64,000 bases of DNA from UBA6522 sp965237785. Lineage in GTDB: Bacteria > Pseudomonadota > Gammaproteobacteria > Steroidobacterales > Rariloculaceae. Position numbers and translations under genes: made by a program. A model generated the notes under the pieces. The model had not been told where the DNA came from, searched no databases, and saw only the letters and a program-made list of their open reading frames with translations. Shown here piece after piece: positions 1 to 8,565 of the stretch. Position 1 is the first letter of the stretch. Every line of letters begins with the position of its first letter. The stretch spans positions 2,170,001-2,234,000 of the forward strand of contig OZ250159.1 in the NCBI GenBank assembly GCA_965237785.1, given 5' to 3'.

Positions 1-75
1 CCACCAGGTATTGAAGTTGTTTCATCGTCGGTAAGCGCTTCATCGGACGTTTCCAGGGGCAAATATATGTAAAAT

Positions 76-102
76 ACGATTATTACATCCGATAATAATC
101 GT
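76..102 (+). promoter_or_regulatory. Palindromic operator upstream of katG, OxyR-like
   Basis: A perfect 10-bp inverted repeat, ACGATTATTA and TAATAATCGT, is separated by 7 bp. The inner tetrads ATTA-N7-TAAT have the spacing of an OxyR/LysR-type half site (T-N11-A). It lies 64 bp before the katG start. OxyR control of katG is established in many proteobacteria; a Fur/PerR-type regulator is the alternative because the site is AT-rich with GATAAT-like elements. Confidence 0.55.
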
Positions 103-165
103 TGTACACGTCGACGCGCATCTCCTACTCTCACCCCAAACAGCCGAGTCGGCTAGGAGAAAATC

Positions 166-2349
166 ATGAACGATGCCACTTGCCCGGTAACGGGCGCAGG
201 TCGCAGTCACACGTCGAACCGGGACTGGTGGCCGCAACAGTTGAAGCTGAACATTCTGCACCAGCATTCCGCCAAGTCCAATCCCATGGGCGAAGCGTTC
301 AACTATGCTGAAGAGTTCAAGAATCTGGACCTCGATGCGGTAAAGAACGACCTCTTCGATCTGATGACCACGTCACAGGACTGGTGGCCGGCCGACTACG
401 GTCACTATGGGCCACTGTTCATTCGGATGGCGTGGCATAGTGCAGGCACCTATCGAATCGGCGACGGCCGCGGCGGCGGTGGGACCGGTAACCAGCGCTT
501 TGCGCCCATCAATAGCTGGCCCGACAACGCCAACCTCGACAAGGCACGCATGCTGCTCTGGCCGGTCAAGCAAAAATACGGCAGGAAAATCTCGTGGGCC
601 GACCTCATGATCCTGGCAGGCAACAGCGCTCTGGAGTCGATGGGGTTCAAGACCTTCGGTTTCGCCGGCGGGCGCGCGGATATCTGGGAGCCTGAAGAGG
701 ACATCTATTGGGGCTCCGAGAACGTTTGGCTTGACGACCAGCGCTATACCGGCGACCGGGACCTTGAAAATCCTCTCGGCGCCGTTCAGATGGGTCTGAT
801 CTACGTGAATCCGGAAGGACCCAACGGCCATCCCGACCCGGTCGCTTCGGGCCGGGACATTCGCGAGACCTTCGCCCGGATGGCAATGAACGATGAAGAG
901 ACCGTTGCGCTCGTCGCCGGCGGTCACACCTTCGGCAAGTGCCACGGCGCCGGCCAGGCATCGCTGATTGGCCCGGAACCCGAGGGCGCCGGCATCGAGG
1001 AGCAAGGGCTGGGCTGGAACAACAGCTCCGGCACCGGCACGGGCGTCGATACGTTCACCACCGGCATGGAAGGCGCATGGACCGACAACCCCGCGACGTG
1101 GGACAACGGCTACTTCGACTCCCTGTTCGGTTACGAGTGGGAGTTGGTGAAGAGTTCCGCGGGCGCGAATCAATGGGCGCCCAGGGATGGCGCCGGCGCG
1201 GACACCGTACCGGATGCCCACGATCCGTCGAAACGGCACGCGCCCATGATGACCACGGCGGACATGGCCATGAGGATGGATCCCATCTATGAGCCCATTT
1301 CGAGGCGTTTCCACGAGAACCCGGATGAGCTCGCCGAGGCTTTCGCCCGGGCGTGGTTCAAGCTGACGCACCGCGACATGGGTCCCCGCTCACGCTATCT
1401 CGGCCCGGAAATCCCTTCGGAAGAACTCATCTGGCAAGACCCGATCCCCGCCGTCACCCATGAATTGATCGATGAGCAGGACATCGCCACCCTCAAGGCC
1501 GGGATCCTTGCTTCAGGCCTCTCCGTTTCCCAACTGGTCTCGACCGCCTGGGCTTCGGCATCAACCTTCCGCGGCTCCGATCTGCGCGGCGGGGCGAACG
1601 GTGCGCGCATTCGCCTCGCGCCGCAGAAGGACTGGGAAGTCAACCAGCCAACCCAGCTGGCAAGTGTGCTGCTGTCCCTTGAGGGCATCCAACAGGAGTT
1701 CAACGGCTCGCAGTCCGGCGGAAAGAGGGTGTCGCTGGCCGATTTGATCGTTCTGGGCGGCTGCGCAGCCGTCGAGCAAGCCGCGAAGAACGCCGGGCAC
1801 GACGTGACGGTTCCCTTCACGCCGGGTCGTGGGGATGCCTCACAAGAGCAAACCGACGTTGAGTCAGTCGCCATGCTCGAACCGGTTGCAGACGGGTTTC
1901 GCAACTACCTCAAGAAACAATACACCGTATCGGCGGAGGAGTTGCTGGTCGACAGGGCACAGTTGCTGGGGCTGACGGCGCCGGAGATGACGGTTCTCGT
2001 CGGCGGTCTGCGTGTCTTGAATACAAACTTCGGACAATCCCTGCACGGGATCTTTACCAAGCGGCCAGAGGTGCTGACCAACGACTTCTTCGTGAATCTG
2101 CTCGACCTGGGCACGACGTGGGAAGCGGTCTCTGAGTCCGAAGACGTGTTCGAGGGGCGTGATCGTATAACGGGCGATCTCAAGTGGACCGGCACCCGTG
2201 TCGATCTCATCTTCGGTTCGAACTCCCAGCTTCGAGCATTCGCGGAAGTTTACGCAAGTGAGGACTCCCGGCAGCAGTTTTTGCATGACTTTGTGGCTGC
2301 CTGGGACAAGGTGATGAACCTCGACCGTTTCGATCTGGCCTTATCTTAG
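166..2349 (+). CDS. katG: Catalase-peroxidase KatG
   Basis: This bifunctional haem enzyme removes hydrogen peroxide by catalase and peroxidase activity. At 727 residues it has the normal two-domain length. The distal haem motif RMAWHSAGTYR is near residues 85-95, GLIYVNPEGP supplies the Tyr of the Met-Tyr-Trp adduct, and the proximal-His motif VAGGHTFGK is near residue 250. The C-terminal half is the usual degenerate duplicate domain. The ATG at 166 has an AGGAG Shine-Dalgarno 6 bp upstream. The palindrome at 76-102 suggests peroxide-responsive control. xseB follows after 30 bp on the same strand. Confidence 0.97.
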   Translation: MNDATCPVTGAGRSHTSNRDWWPQQLKLNILHQHSAKSNPMGEAFNYAEEFKNLDLDAVKNDLFDLMTTSQDWWPADYGHYGPLFIRMAWHSAGTYRIGDGRGGGGTGNQRFAPINSWPDNANLDKARMLLWPVKQKYGRKISWADLMILAGNSALESMGFKTFGFAGGRADIWEPEEDIYWGSENVWLDDQRYTGDRDLENPLGAVQMGLIYVNPEGPNGHPDPVASGRDIRETFARMAMNDEETVALVAGGHTFGKCHGAGQASLIGPEPEGAGIEEQGLGWNNSSGTGTGVDTFTTGMEGAWTDNPATWDNGYFDSLFGYEWELVKSSAGANQWAPRDGAGADTVPDAHDPSKRHAPMMTTADMAMRMDPIYEPISRRFHENPDELAEAFARAWFKLTHRDMGPRSRYLGPEIPSEELIWQDPIPAVTHELIDEQDIATLKAGILASGLSVSQLVSTAWASASTFRGSDLRGGANGARIRLAPQKDWEVNQPTQLASVLLSLEGIQQEFNGSQSGGKRVSLADLIVLGGCAAVEQAAKNAGHDVTVPFTPGRGDASQEQTDVESVAMLEPVADGFRNYLKKQYTVSAEELLVDRAQLLGLTAPEMTVLVGGLRVLNTNFGQSLHGIFTKRPEVLTNDFFVNLLDLGTTWEAVSESEDVFEGRDRITGDLKWTGTRVDLIFGSNSQLRAFAEVYASEDSRQQFLHDFVAAWDKVMNLDRFDLALS

Positions 2350-2379
2350 AGGGAAGGTCCTCATCGGGAGACTCAGCCC

Positions 2380-2619
2380 ATGACCACGGAACCAGGCGTC
2401 GCCGGACTCGAGAAATCGCTCGAAGAACTGGAAGCCTTGCTCAAGGAGCTGGAGAGCGGCGAACTGTCTCTCGAAGCCGCGCTCGAGCGTTTCGAGCGTG
2501 GCGTCAAGCTGACGCGGCAGTGCCAGCAGGCGTTGCGTACCGCCGAGCAGAAGGTGGAAATCCTGTTACGCAAGACGCCGGACGGCGAACCCGAACCCTT
2601 CGACAGCCCCGGCGACTGA
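2380..2619 (+). CDS. xseB: Exodeoxyribonuclease VII small subunit
   Basis: XseB is the small subunit of exonuclease VII, which degrades single-stranded DNA together with XseA. The 79-residue product has the family's two-helix form: an acidic helix LEKSLEELEALLKELESGE, a second helix with the FERGVKLTRQCQQAL signature, and a charged tail. A GGGAG ribosome site precedes the ATG at 2380. In many gammaproteobacteria xseB sits before ispA and dxs; here it stands alone after katG and faces the minus-strand pgpA block, so the usual isoprenoid neighbours are missing. Confidence 0.9.
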   Translation: MTTEPGVAGLEKSLEELEALLKELESGELSLEAALERFERGVKLTRQCQQALRTAEQKVEILLRKTPDGEPEPFDSPGD

Positions 2620-2703
2620 CGCGTGCTGCTGGCCGGGGCGCTCCGGCGCACGGTCCGGGCGCTTGTGGCGGCGCGGCGAAAATACGGCTCGACCGCGGCG
2701 CTG

Positions 2704-3180
2704 CTAGACGACCGCCCACGCCAGCAAAAGGCATGCCACGGTGAGGCCCGCCGCCGCCAGGTCATCGAGCATGATCCCGATCCCGCCGCCCACGCGCCGG
2801 TCCAGGTAGCCGATGGGCCACGGTTTGGCGATGTCGAAAACCCGAAACAGGACGAACGCCGCCGCCCACCACGCCGGTTGCGGGGGGAGAATGAGCGTGA
2901 CGGCCAGGAAACCTACAATTTCATCCCAAACGATCGCCGAGTGATCGTGCTCTCCAAGCCGCCGTGCACTTTCTCCGCAGATCCAGATTCCGACTGCCGC
3001 GAGAGCCGCCACGAGAGCCCATCGAACCGTCGCGGGCAGGGGCAATAACCACCAACCCGCCAGCCCGGCAAGTAGCGTGGCCGCGGTCCCGGGCGCCTTG
3101 GGCACCAGTCCGGTTCCAAACCCCAGGGCGAGCAGATGAACCGGTTGCCTCAGCAGGGCAAATGAAGCAACTCCGCTCAC
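2704..3180 (-). CDS. pgpA: Phosphatidylglycerophosphatase A
   Basis: PgpA removes phosphate from phosphatidylglycerol phosphate in the inner membrane, completing phosphatidylglycerol synthesis. The 158-residue product carries the motif GFGTGLVPKAPGT near the N-terminus and WDEIVGF in the middle, with several hydrophobic segments. I place the start at the GTG at 3180, which overlaps the thiL stop as GTGA. A longer open frame reaches 3312 but would run through thiL and lies outside the family length. It is the last gene of the rib-nusB-thiL block. Confidence 0.88.
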   Translation of the reverse strand: MSGVASFALLRQPVHLLALGFGTGLVPKAPGTAATLLAGLAGWWLLPLPATVRWALVAALAAVGIWICGESARRLGEHDHSAIVWDEIVGFLAVTLILPPQPAWWAAAFVLFRVFDIAKPWPIGYLDRRVGGGIGIMLDDLAAAGLTVACLLLAWAVV

Positions 3181-4226
3181 CCGCTCTCGCGGTCCGCGCC
3201 TTGCGGTGGTTCCGAGCCGCGGCGTAACGCTTGCCGGTCGCCGAACCCACCACCGAAGTGCGAATAGCCCGTCGCCGGTGGCGGCGAAACGGGTTCGCCG
3301 CCGCGTCGGCAATGCACCCCGTCACCGGCAGTGAGCTGTCCAATCCGGCGCGCCGCCGTTCCGGTCGTCGATAGCGATCGCCGGATGGCGTCACGGCACG
3401 ACGGCGACGCCGTAAAGCAGAGTTCGTAGTCGTCCCCGCCGCTCAAGGCCCACGACTCAACGACGCGTGGAGGAAACAAGGCTTGCGCTTCGGCGGAAAT
3501 CGGCAATCGCTCCAGGTTGATCCAGGCCGCGCATCCGCTGGCCCCGCAGAGATGGCCCAGGTCCGCGAGCAGGCCGTCGGAGACGTCGATCGCGGCGCTG
3601 GCAAGGGTTCTCAGGGCCAGTCCCGTCGCGACGCGCGGCGTCGGCTTGAGAAACCGGGTCCGCAATGCTTCGTGGGCCGCGCTCGTGCCCGTATCGGCTT
3701 GCGCGACGAGGGCAAGCCCGGCCGCGCCGTCTCCCAGGCACCCCGTGACGTAGACATCGTCTCCCACTTTGCCGCCACCGCGAGTAAGCAGGTGCTCCCT
3801 GTCGACATCGCCAAGCAGTTGCACGGTCACGGTCAACGGTCCGCGCGTGGTATCGCCGCCCACCAGATCCACACCGTGGGTCTTGGCGAGCGCGAAGAAC
3901 CCTTGCGTGAACGCCTCCATCCAATGGTGATCCACCGCAGGCAATGTCAGCGCCAGCGTGCACCATCGGGGTTCCGACCCCATGGCCGCGAGATCGCTCA
4001 GATTCACCGCCAGCGCCCGATGACCCACGGCATCCCCTGCCACGCCTTCGGGAAAGTGGACTCCGGCCACCAGCGTATCGGCGGCAATGGCCACGGCGCC
4101 CCCGGCGTCGACCACCGCTGCATCGTCGCCAATCCCCAGGACCACGCGGGGGTCTTCGCAGGCGCGGGCAAAGTATCGCTCGATGAGCTGAAACTCGTCC
4201 GGATTCAGGCTGGATTTACACACCAC
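3177..4226 (-). CDS. thiL: Thiamine-monophosphate kinase
   Basis: ThiL phosphorylates thiamine monophosphate to thiamine diphosphate. The AIRS-kinase fold signatures are present: GIGDDAAVV, AIAADTLVAGVHF, the DLAAMG segment, GGDTTRG and the C-terminal IDVSDGL and GGDDYELCF. Length is about 349 residues. The frame also offers a TTG at 4235 and a second GTG at 4223; I prefer the GTG at 4226, overlapping the nusB stop, but no Shine-Dalgarno decides it. The last ~40 residues, rich in Gly and Arg, go beyond the conserved core and overlap the pgpA start. Confidence 0.92.
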   Translation of the reverse strand: MVCKSSLNPDEFQLIERYFARACEDPRVVLGIGDDAAVVDAGGAVAIAADTLVAGVHFPEGVAGDAVGHRALAVNLSDLAAMGSEPRWCTLALTLPAVDHHWMEAFTQGFFALAKTHGVDLVGGDTTRGPLTVTVQLLGDVDREHLLTRGGGKVGDDVYVTGCLGDGAAGLALVAQADTGTSAAHEALRTRFLKPTPRVATGLALRTLASAAIDVSDGLLADLGHLCGASGCAAWINLERLPISAEAQALFPPRVVESWALSGGDDYELCFTASPSCRDAIRRSLSTTGTAARRIGQLTAGDGVHCRRGGEPVSPPPATGYSHFGGGFGDRQALRRGSEPPQGADRESG

Positions 4227-4653
4227 GGCTGTCAATGCGTTTCGCCGCCCGGTCGAGCACGGCGTTCACGAATCGGAAGCAATCCGCGGGACCGTACCGC
4301 TTTGCCAATTCCACGGCTTCGTTGATGATGACCTTGGTCGGAACATCCCGACGCTGATGAAACTCGGCGAGCCCCAACCACAGCACGGCCCGACTGACTG
4401 CGTCCATGTGCTCCAGACTCCGATCTGCCTGTGCGGCGATCTGCCGATCCAGGGATTCGGCATCCTGCAACACGACCGCCAGAATCTCCCGGAAATACTC
4501 CTGGTCCGCGGTCGCGTACTCGGGCATTTCGGCAAATTGCCGGCACAATTCAACCTCGCTGTGGTGGGTAAGCTGCCACTGGTAGAGCGCCTTGACGAGC
4601 AACTCCCGCGCTGCACGTCGCGCACGGATCGATGGACTCCCTCTAGCCCGCAT
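4216..4653 (-). CDS. nusB: Transcription antitermination factor NusB
   Basis: NusB binds boxA RNA with NusE (S10) and supports antitermination in rRNA operons. The 145-residue product has the all-helical NusB pattern: ARRAARELLVKALYQW at the N-terminus, the SLEHMDAVSRAVLWLG segment, and the conserved C-terminal PTKVIINEAVELAKRYG followed by FVNAVLD. The ATG is at 4653, 48 bp after ribH ends, and the gene overlaps thiL. A boxA-like site before the tRNA array at 26502 is one possible target in this window. Confidence 0.95.
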   Translation of the reverse strand: MRARGSPSIRARRAARELLVKALYQWQLTHHSEVELCRQFAEMPEYATADQEYFREILAVVLQDAESLDRQIAAQADRSLEHMDAVSRAVLWLGLAEFHQRRDVPTKVIINEAVELAKRYGPADCFRFVNAVLDRAAKRIDSRGV

Positions 4654-4701
4654 CGCTCACCCATCTCCTGCCACGGCCGCCGACCCATTGCGGCCGGCGC
4701 T

Positions 4702-5181
4702 TCAAGGCGCGAGCTGCCGTAACAGATTCGCCATCTCTATCGTCGCCAGCGCCGCCTCCGCACCCTTGTTGCTCGCGTCCGAGCCCGCCCGCTCCATGGC
4801 CTGTTCGATGGTATCCACGGTGAGTATGCCGAATCCCACCGGAACACGGTGCGTCAGGCTGACATCCGTCACACCGCGGCTGGCCTCTCCCGCGACGAAA
4901 TCGAAATGGGGTGTGGCGCCACGAATGACGCATCCGAGCGCGAGCAACGCGTCATAGTGGTTTTTTGCCGCAAGCTGTTTCAGCGCCAGGGAAATTTCGA
5001 TAGCTCCGGGCACGCGAATCACGTCGATATCCGCGGCGGCGGCGCCGGACTCGATCAACGTATCAACGGCGGCGTCGAGCAGCCGATCCACGATGAAGTC
5101 GTTGAATCGGGATGCAGCAATGCCGAAGCGAAGCCCCTTGGCACCGAGATCGCCCGATACCTGATTGATCCGATCGTCCAT
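4702..5181 (-). CDS. ribH: 6,7-dimethyl-8-ribityllumazine synthase
   Basis: RibH condenses 5-amino-6-ribitylaminouracil with 3,4-dihydroxy-2-butanone 4-phosphate to make the lumazine precursor of riboflavin; it usually assembles as a capsid-like oligomer. The 159-residue protein has RFGIAASRFND near the start, VPGAIEISLALKQLA, and GCVIRGATPHFDFVAGEASRG with the catalytic His. It lies 5 bp downstream of ribBA. Confidence 0.96.
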   Translation of the reverse strand: MDDRINQVSGDLGAKGLRFGIAASRFNDFIVDRLLDAAVDTLIESGAAAADIDVIRVPGAIEISLALKQLAAKNHYDALLALGCVIRGATPHFDFVAGEASRGVTDVSLTHRVPVGFGILTVDTIEQAMERAGSDASNKGAEAALATIEMANLLRQLAP

Positions 5182-5186
5182 GAAGG

Positions 5187-6347
5187 TTACCCGGCTGCCT
5201 CGTCGTCGGATACGTACTCCACCACCTCCAGACCGAATCCGGAAATGGCATGCATCTGCTTCGGCGCGCTCAACACGCGCATGCGTTGCACGCCCAATGC
5301 CCGGAGTATCTGCGCACCGGTTCCGTACGTCCTGAGTTCGCTGGTGCGGTCACGCGGTATCACCCGTTCGTCCAGTCCGTGCTGGAGCTCGCGGACGGCT
5401 TCCATCAAGTCCCGCGGGCTCTCGTTGCGGCGCAGTATGACAATCACTCCGCACCCCTGCTCGGCGATCAACTTGATCGTGCTGCGCAGCGGCCAGCCGA
5501 GGCGGCTGTCCTGAACACCGACGACGTCGCTTAACGTATCCTGCAGGTGCACGCGGACCAAGGTGGGGACCTCGGGCGTGGGCTTGCCGCGTACCAGGGC
5601 CAGGTGCACGGTCTGGTTGATGTGGTCCTCCATGCAAACCAGGCGGAAGGGCCCGAACTCGGTTCCGACTTCGAGGTCGGCGATGGCTTCCACGGTTTCT
5701 TCTTTCGCCAGTCGGTAGCTGATCAGATCTGCGATGGTGCCGATCTTGAGCCCACGCCGGTAAGCGAATCGCAGCAGGTCGTCCCGGCGCGCCATCGAGC
5801 CGTCTTCGTTGAGTATCTCGACGATCATTGCCGCGGGCTCCAGGCCGGCCAGCCGTGCCAGGTCGCAACCGGCCTCGGTATGCCCTGCGCGCGTGAGCAC
5901 GCCTCCCGGCTGTGCCCGCAGTGGAAAGACGTGGCCGGGCTGCTGCAGATCCTCCGGTCTCGCGTCCGGCGCCACCGCCGCGCGAATGGTGTGCGCCCGG
6001 TCGTGAGCCGAGATTCCGGTGGTGATTCCTTCGGCGGCCTCGATCGACAGCGTAAAATTCGTACCCCGGAGCCGCCCGGTCTCGCTGACCATAAGAGGCA
6101 ACCGCAGTTGCTCGCAGCGTGCCTCGGTGAGCGTCAGGCAAATCAGACCGCGGCCGTAGCTCGCCATGAAATTGACGTCGGTCGCACGCGCCCTGCTCGC
6201 GGCCATGATCAGGTCGCCTTCGTTCTCCCGGTTCTCGTCGTCCATGACGATCACCATCTTGCCGTCACGCAGATCGGCAATGATCTCTTCGGTGGTGTTC
6301 AGCCCGCCGGCGGCGGGCTCGTTGTTGGCCTGTGATAGCGTGACCAT
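5187..6347 (-). CDS. ribBA: 3,4-dihydroxy-2-butanone 4-phosphate synthase with degenerate GTP cyclohydrolase II domain
   Basis: The N-terminal ~210 residues are DHBP synthase (RibB), which makes the C4 unit of riboflavin from ribulose 5-phosphate: DDENRENEGDLIMAA, the GTNFTLSIEA region, and HVFPLRAQPGGVL are all present. Residues ~215-386 have the GTP cyclohydrolase II fold (EFGPFRLVCMEDH, RVHLQDTLSD), but the three zinc-binding Cys expected after RVH are missing, so this half is probably inactive as a cyclohydrolase. A separate ribA elsewhere is then expected. It abuts ribE with no gap, and the ATG is at 6347. Confidence 0.94.
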   Translation of the reverse strand: MVTLSQANNEPAAGGLNTTEEIIADLRDGKMVIVMDDENRENEGDLIMAASRARATDVNFMASYGRGLICLTLTEARCEQLRLPLMVSETGRLRGTNFTLSIEAAEGITTGISAHDRAHTIRAAVAPDARPEDLQQPGHVFPLRAQPGGVLTRAGHTEAGCDLARLAGLEPAAMIVEILNEDGSMARRDDLLRFAYRRGLKIGTIADLISYRLAKEETVEAIADLEVGTEFGPFRLVCMEDHINQTVHLALVRGKPTPEVPTLVRVHLQDTLSDVVGVQDSRLGWPLRSTIKLIAEQGCGVIVILRRNESPRDLMEAVRELQHGLDERVIPRDRTSELRTYGTGAQILRALGVQRMRVLSAPKQMHAISGFGLEVVEYVSDDEAAG

Positions 6348-6965
6348 TCAAGCATCCTTGTATGCCGCCGGCAGGCCGGCCAGGGCCAGCCGTTCCAGAT
6401 ATCGCGCAATGATATCGACTTCAATATTAACAGCCGTACCGTGGCAATAGCCGGAAATGACGGTGATTTCCCGTGTGTGGGGGACGATATTGACCTCAAA
6501 CCCATCGCTGTCCACGGCGTTGACGGTCAGGCTGACACCGTCCACGGCCACGGAGCCCTTGCGGGCGATGTAGGGCATCAACTGAGCATCCGCGGCGATT
6601 CGGAGCCTGACCGACCGTGCCTCCGGTTCCACGCTTACGACATGGCCCACGCCGTCCACATGCCCGGTGACCAGGTGACCGTCAACCGTATCGCTCAAGC
6701 GTAGCGCGCCTTCAAGATTCACCGGATCGCCGTCCCGGAGCCCGCCCAGGGTGGTTCCGGAGAGTGTCTCCAGCGAAACATCGGCGCTGAACTGCCCGTC
6801 GCCGCCACCGACCATGGTCAGACAGACGCCATTGACGGCGATACTGCATCCAGGCGACAACGTCGGCAGAACCGCATCTCCGACGCCAATGGTCAGGCGC
6901 CGGTCGCCCGCGAGTTCCTCGTGGCCAAGGAGTCGGCCCGTGCCCGTTACGATTCCGCTAAACAT
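6348..6965 (-). CDS. ribE: Riboflavin synthase alpha subunit
   Basis: The enzyme dismutates two lumazine molecules to riboflavin and a pyrimidinedione. The 205-residue protein starts MFSGIVTGTG and contains two lumazine-binding repeats: residues 1-~97, with INGVCLT replaced by VNGVCLT, and residues ~98-195, beginning HLVTGHVDGVG with VDGVSLTVNAV. The gene overlaps the end of ribD by 19 bp and runs directly into ribBA. Confidence 0.96.
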   Translation of the reverse strand: MFSGIVTGTGRLLGHEELAGDRRLTIGVGDAVLPTLSPGCSIAVNGVCLTMVGGGDGQFSADVSLETLSGTTLGGLRDGDPVNLEGALRLSDTVDGHLVTGHVDGVGHVVSVEPEARSVRLRIAADAQLMPYIARKGSVAVDGVSLTVNAVDSDGFEVNIVPHTREITVISGYCHGTAVNIEVDIIARYLERLALAGLPAAYKDA

Positions 6966-8047
6966 GCCGTGATTCTAAGGTCCCGCCCCACTCGACGTAT
7001 GTCTTCATACTTGAGCGCGACGCGCCGCTCAAGACTCACCAGGGGGTCTATGGCGAACATGCCCCGGGCGTCGGCGCCGAGCACGTCGGGTGCGACGTAG
7101 AGCACCAACTCATCGATCAGGCCGGCATCGAGCAACGCGCCGTTCAGTCTTGCACCCGCTTCAACCCAAACTTCGTTGAATTCCATTTCGCCGAGCCGAG
7201 TCATCACCCTGGAGAGGTCGCAGCGCCCATCCCCTGGCGCCCACTCCACCCGCGCGCCCGATTGGCGGAGCGCCTCGGCGGCCCGCGGTGCTTGCCGCGC
7301 GGCGAAGATGATGACGTCTCCCGGCAAACCCAGGAGTTTCGCTTGCGGCGGCGTGCGCAGGCGCGAGTCGAGCACCACGCGCGTCGGTTGCAGGATCGTG
7401 CGTTCCGCCTCCCTCGGCCGGGCGTCAAGCCCGGGGTCGTCGGCGAGCACCGTGCCGATACCCGTCAGAATCGCGCTGGAACGCGCTCGCCACCGGTGCA
7501 CGTCCTGGCGGGCCGCCTCACTCGTGATCCACTGGCTGACCCCATTCGCAAGCGCCGTCCGTCCGTCCAGGCTGGCCGCGAGTTTACTCCGCACCAGTGG
7601 CCGCCCCCGGGTCATACGCGCCAGATAACCGGGATTCAGGGCGGCGGCGGACGCCTCGAGCACGCCCGTGGTGACTGTCACGCCGGCGTCCCTGAGACCG
7701 CGAATCCCCGCCCCGCGGACCAGCGGATTGGGATCCGGGCCAGCGCATACCACGCGCGCCACACGGGCGGCAATCAGCGCCTGTGCGCACGGCCCCGTGC
7801 GCCCGGTATGGCTGCACGGTTCCAGGGTGACAAAGGCCGTGGCGCCCGCCGCGTTGTCGCCGGCCAGGGTGAGCGCCATCCGCTCTGCGTGGGGACCGCC
7901 CGCCCGCTCATGCCATCCTTCACCGACGATCTTGCCTGCCTTGACCAGCACGCAGCCCACGAGCGGGTTCGGGTCGGCGGAACACTGTCCGCGCCGCGCC
8001 AGGCGCACGGCTCTGGCCATAAAGGACTGGTCCGACGAAATTGTCAC
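6947..8047 (-). CDS. ribD: Bifunctional riboflavin deaminase/reductase RibD
   Basis: RibD performs the second and third steps of the pyrimidine branch of riboflavin synthesis: deamination, then NADPH reduction. Residues 1-~145 are the cytidine-deaminase-type domain with PHAERMAL and LEPCSHTGRTGPC, which give the zinc ligands. Residues ~150-366 are the reductase domain (RPLVRSKLAASLDGRTA, ILTGIGTVLADDP, VWVEAGARLNGALL). The GTG start at 8047 overlaps the nrdR stop as GTGA. Confidence 0.96.
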   Translation of the reverse strand: MTISSDQSFMARAVRLARRGQCSADPNPLVGCVLVKAGKIVGEGWHERAGGPHAERMALTLAGDNAAGATAFVTLEPCSHTGRTGPCAQALIAARVARVVCAGPDPNPLVRGAGIRGLRDAGVTVTTGVLEASAAALNPGYLARMTRGRPLVRSKLAASLDGRTALANGVSQWITSEAARQDVHRWRARSSAILTGIGTVLADDPGLDARPREAERTILQPTRVVLDSRLRTPPQAKLLGLPGDVIIFAARQAPRAAEALRQSGARVEWAPGDGRCDLSRVMTRLGEMEFNEVWVEAGARLNGALLDAGLIDELVLYVAPDVLGADARGMFAIDPLVSLERRVALKYEDIRRVGRDLRITACLAES

Positions 8048-8547
8048 GAATCGTCTTCCGGCAACAACGACATCTGCTCGCGGTCGACCAGAAACGGCAG
8101 TGACTGGAGCCGCTCGACCTCGTCCCGAAACTCGGCGATATCCTGAAAGCTACGGTACACCGACGCGTAACGAACGTAGGCAACCTGGTCCAGACGGCGC
8201 AATTCCTCCATCACCAGGTCGCCGATGATACGGCCGCTGACTTCGCGCTCGCCCATGGTCTGCAGGCGGTGGAGCAACCGGTCGATGCCTTCCTCCACCG
8301 CCTCGCTCTCGATGGGGCGCTTCTCGAGCGCCCTGGCAATGCCGCCGCGCAGTTTCGACTCATTGAAAGGTTCACGCCGCCCATCCCGCTTGACGACACG
8401 GGGCATGACCAGTTCCGCCGTTTCAAACGTTGTGTATCGTTCTTCGCATTTCCGGCACTCGCGCCGGCGGCGCACCTGACGGCCTTCACCGGCTAACCGC
8501 GAATCGATTACCTTGGTTTCGTCGTGATTGCAGAATGGACAATGCAC
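8044..8547 (-). CDS. nrdR: Transcriptional repressor NrdR
   Basis: NrdR is a zinc-ribbon, ATP-cone repressor of ribonucleotide reductase genes. The 167-residue product begins MHCPFC with a second pair CRKCEERYTTFE, forming the zinc ribbon (~residues 3-34). The ATP-cone follows, with VVKRDGRREPFNESKL and the VAYVRYASVYRSF segment. The start is a GTG at 8547, 18 bp after glyA. The nrdR-ribD linkage is conserved in gammaproteobacteria. No nrd structural gene lies in the window. Confidence 0.96.
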   Translation of the reverse strand: MHCPFCNHDETKVIDSRLAGEGRQVRRRRECRKCEERYTTFETAELVMPRVVKRDGRREPFNESKLRGGIARALEKRPIESEAVEEGIDRLLHRLQTMGEREVSGRIIGDLVMEELRRLDQVAYVRYASVYRSFQDIAEFRDEVERLQSLPFLVDREQMSLLPEDDS

Positions 8548-8565
8548 AGCTGTGCGGCCTCTCCT

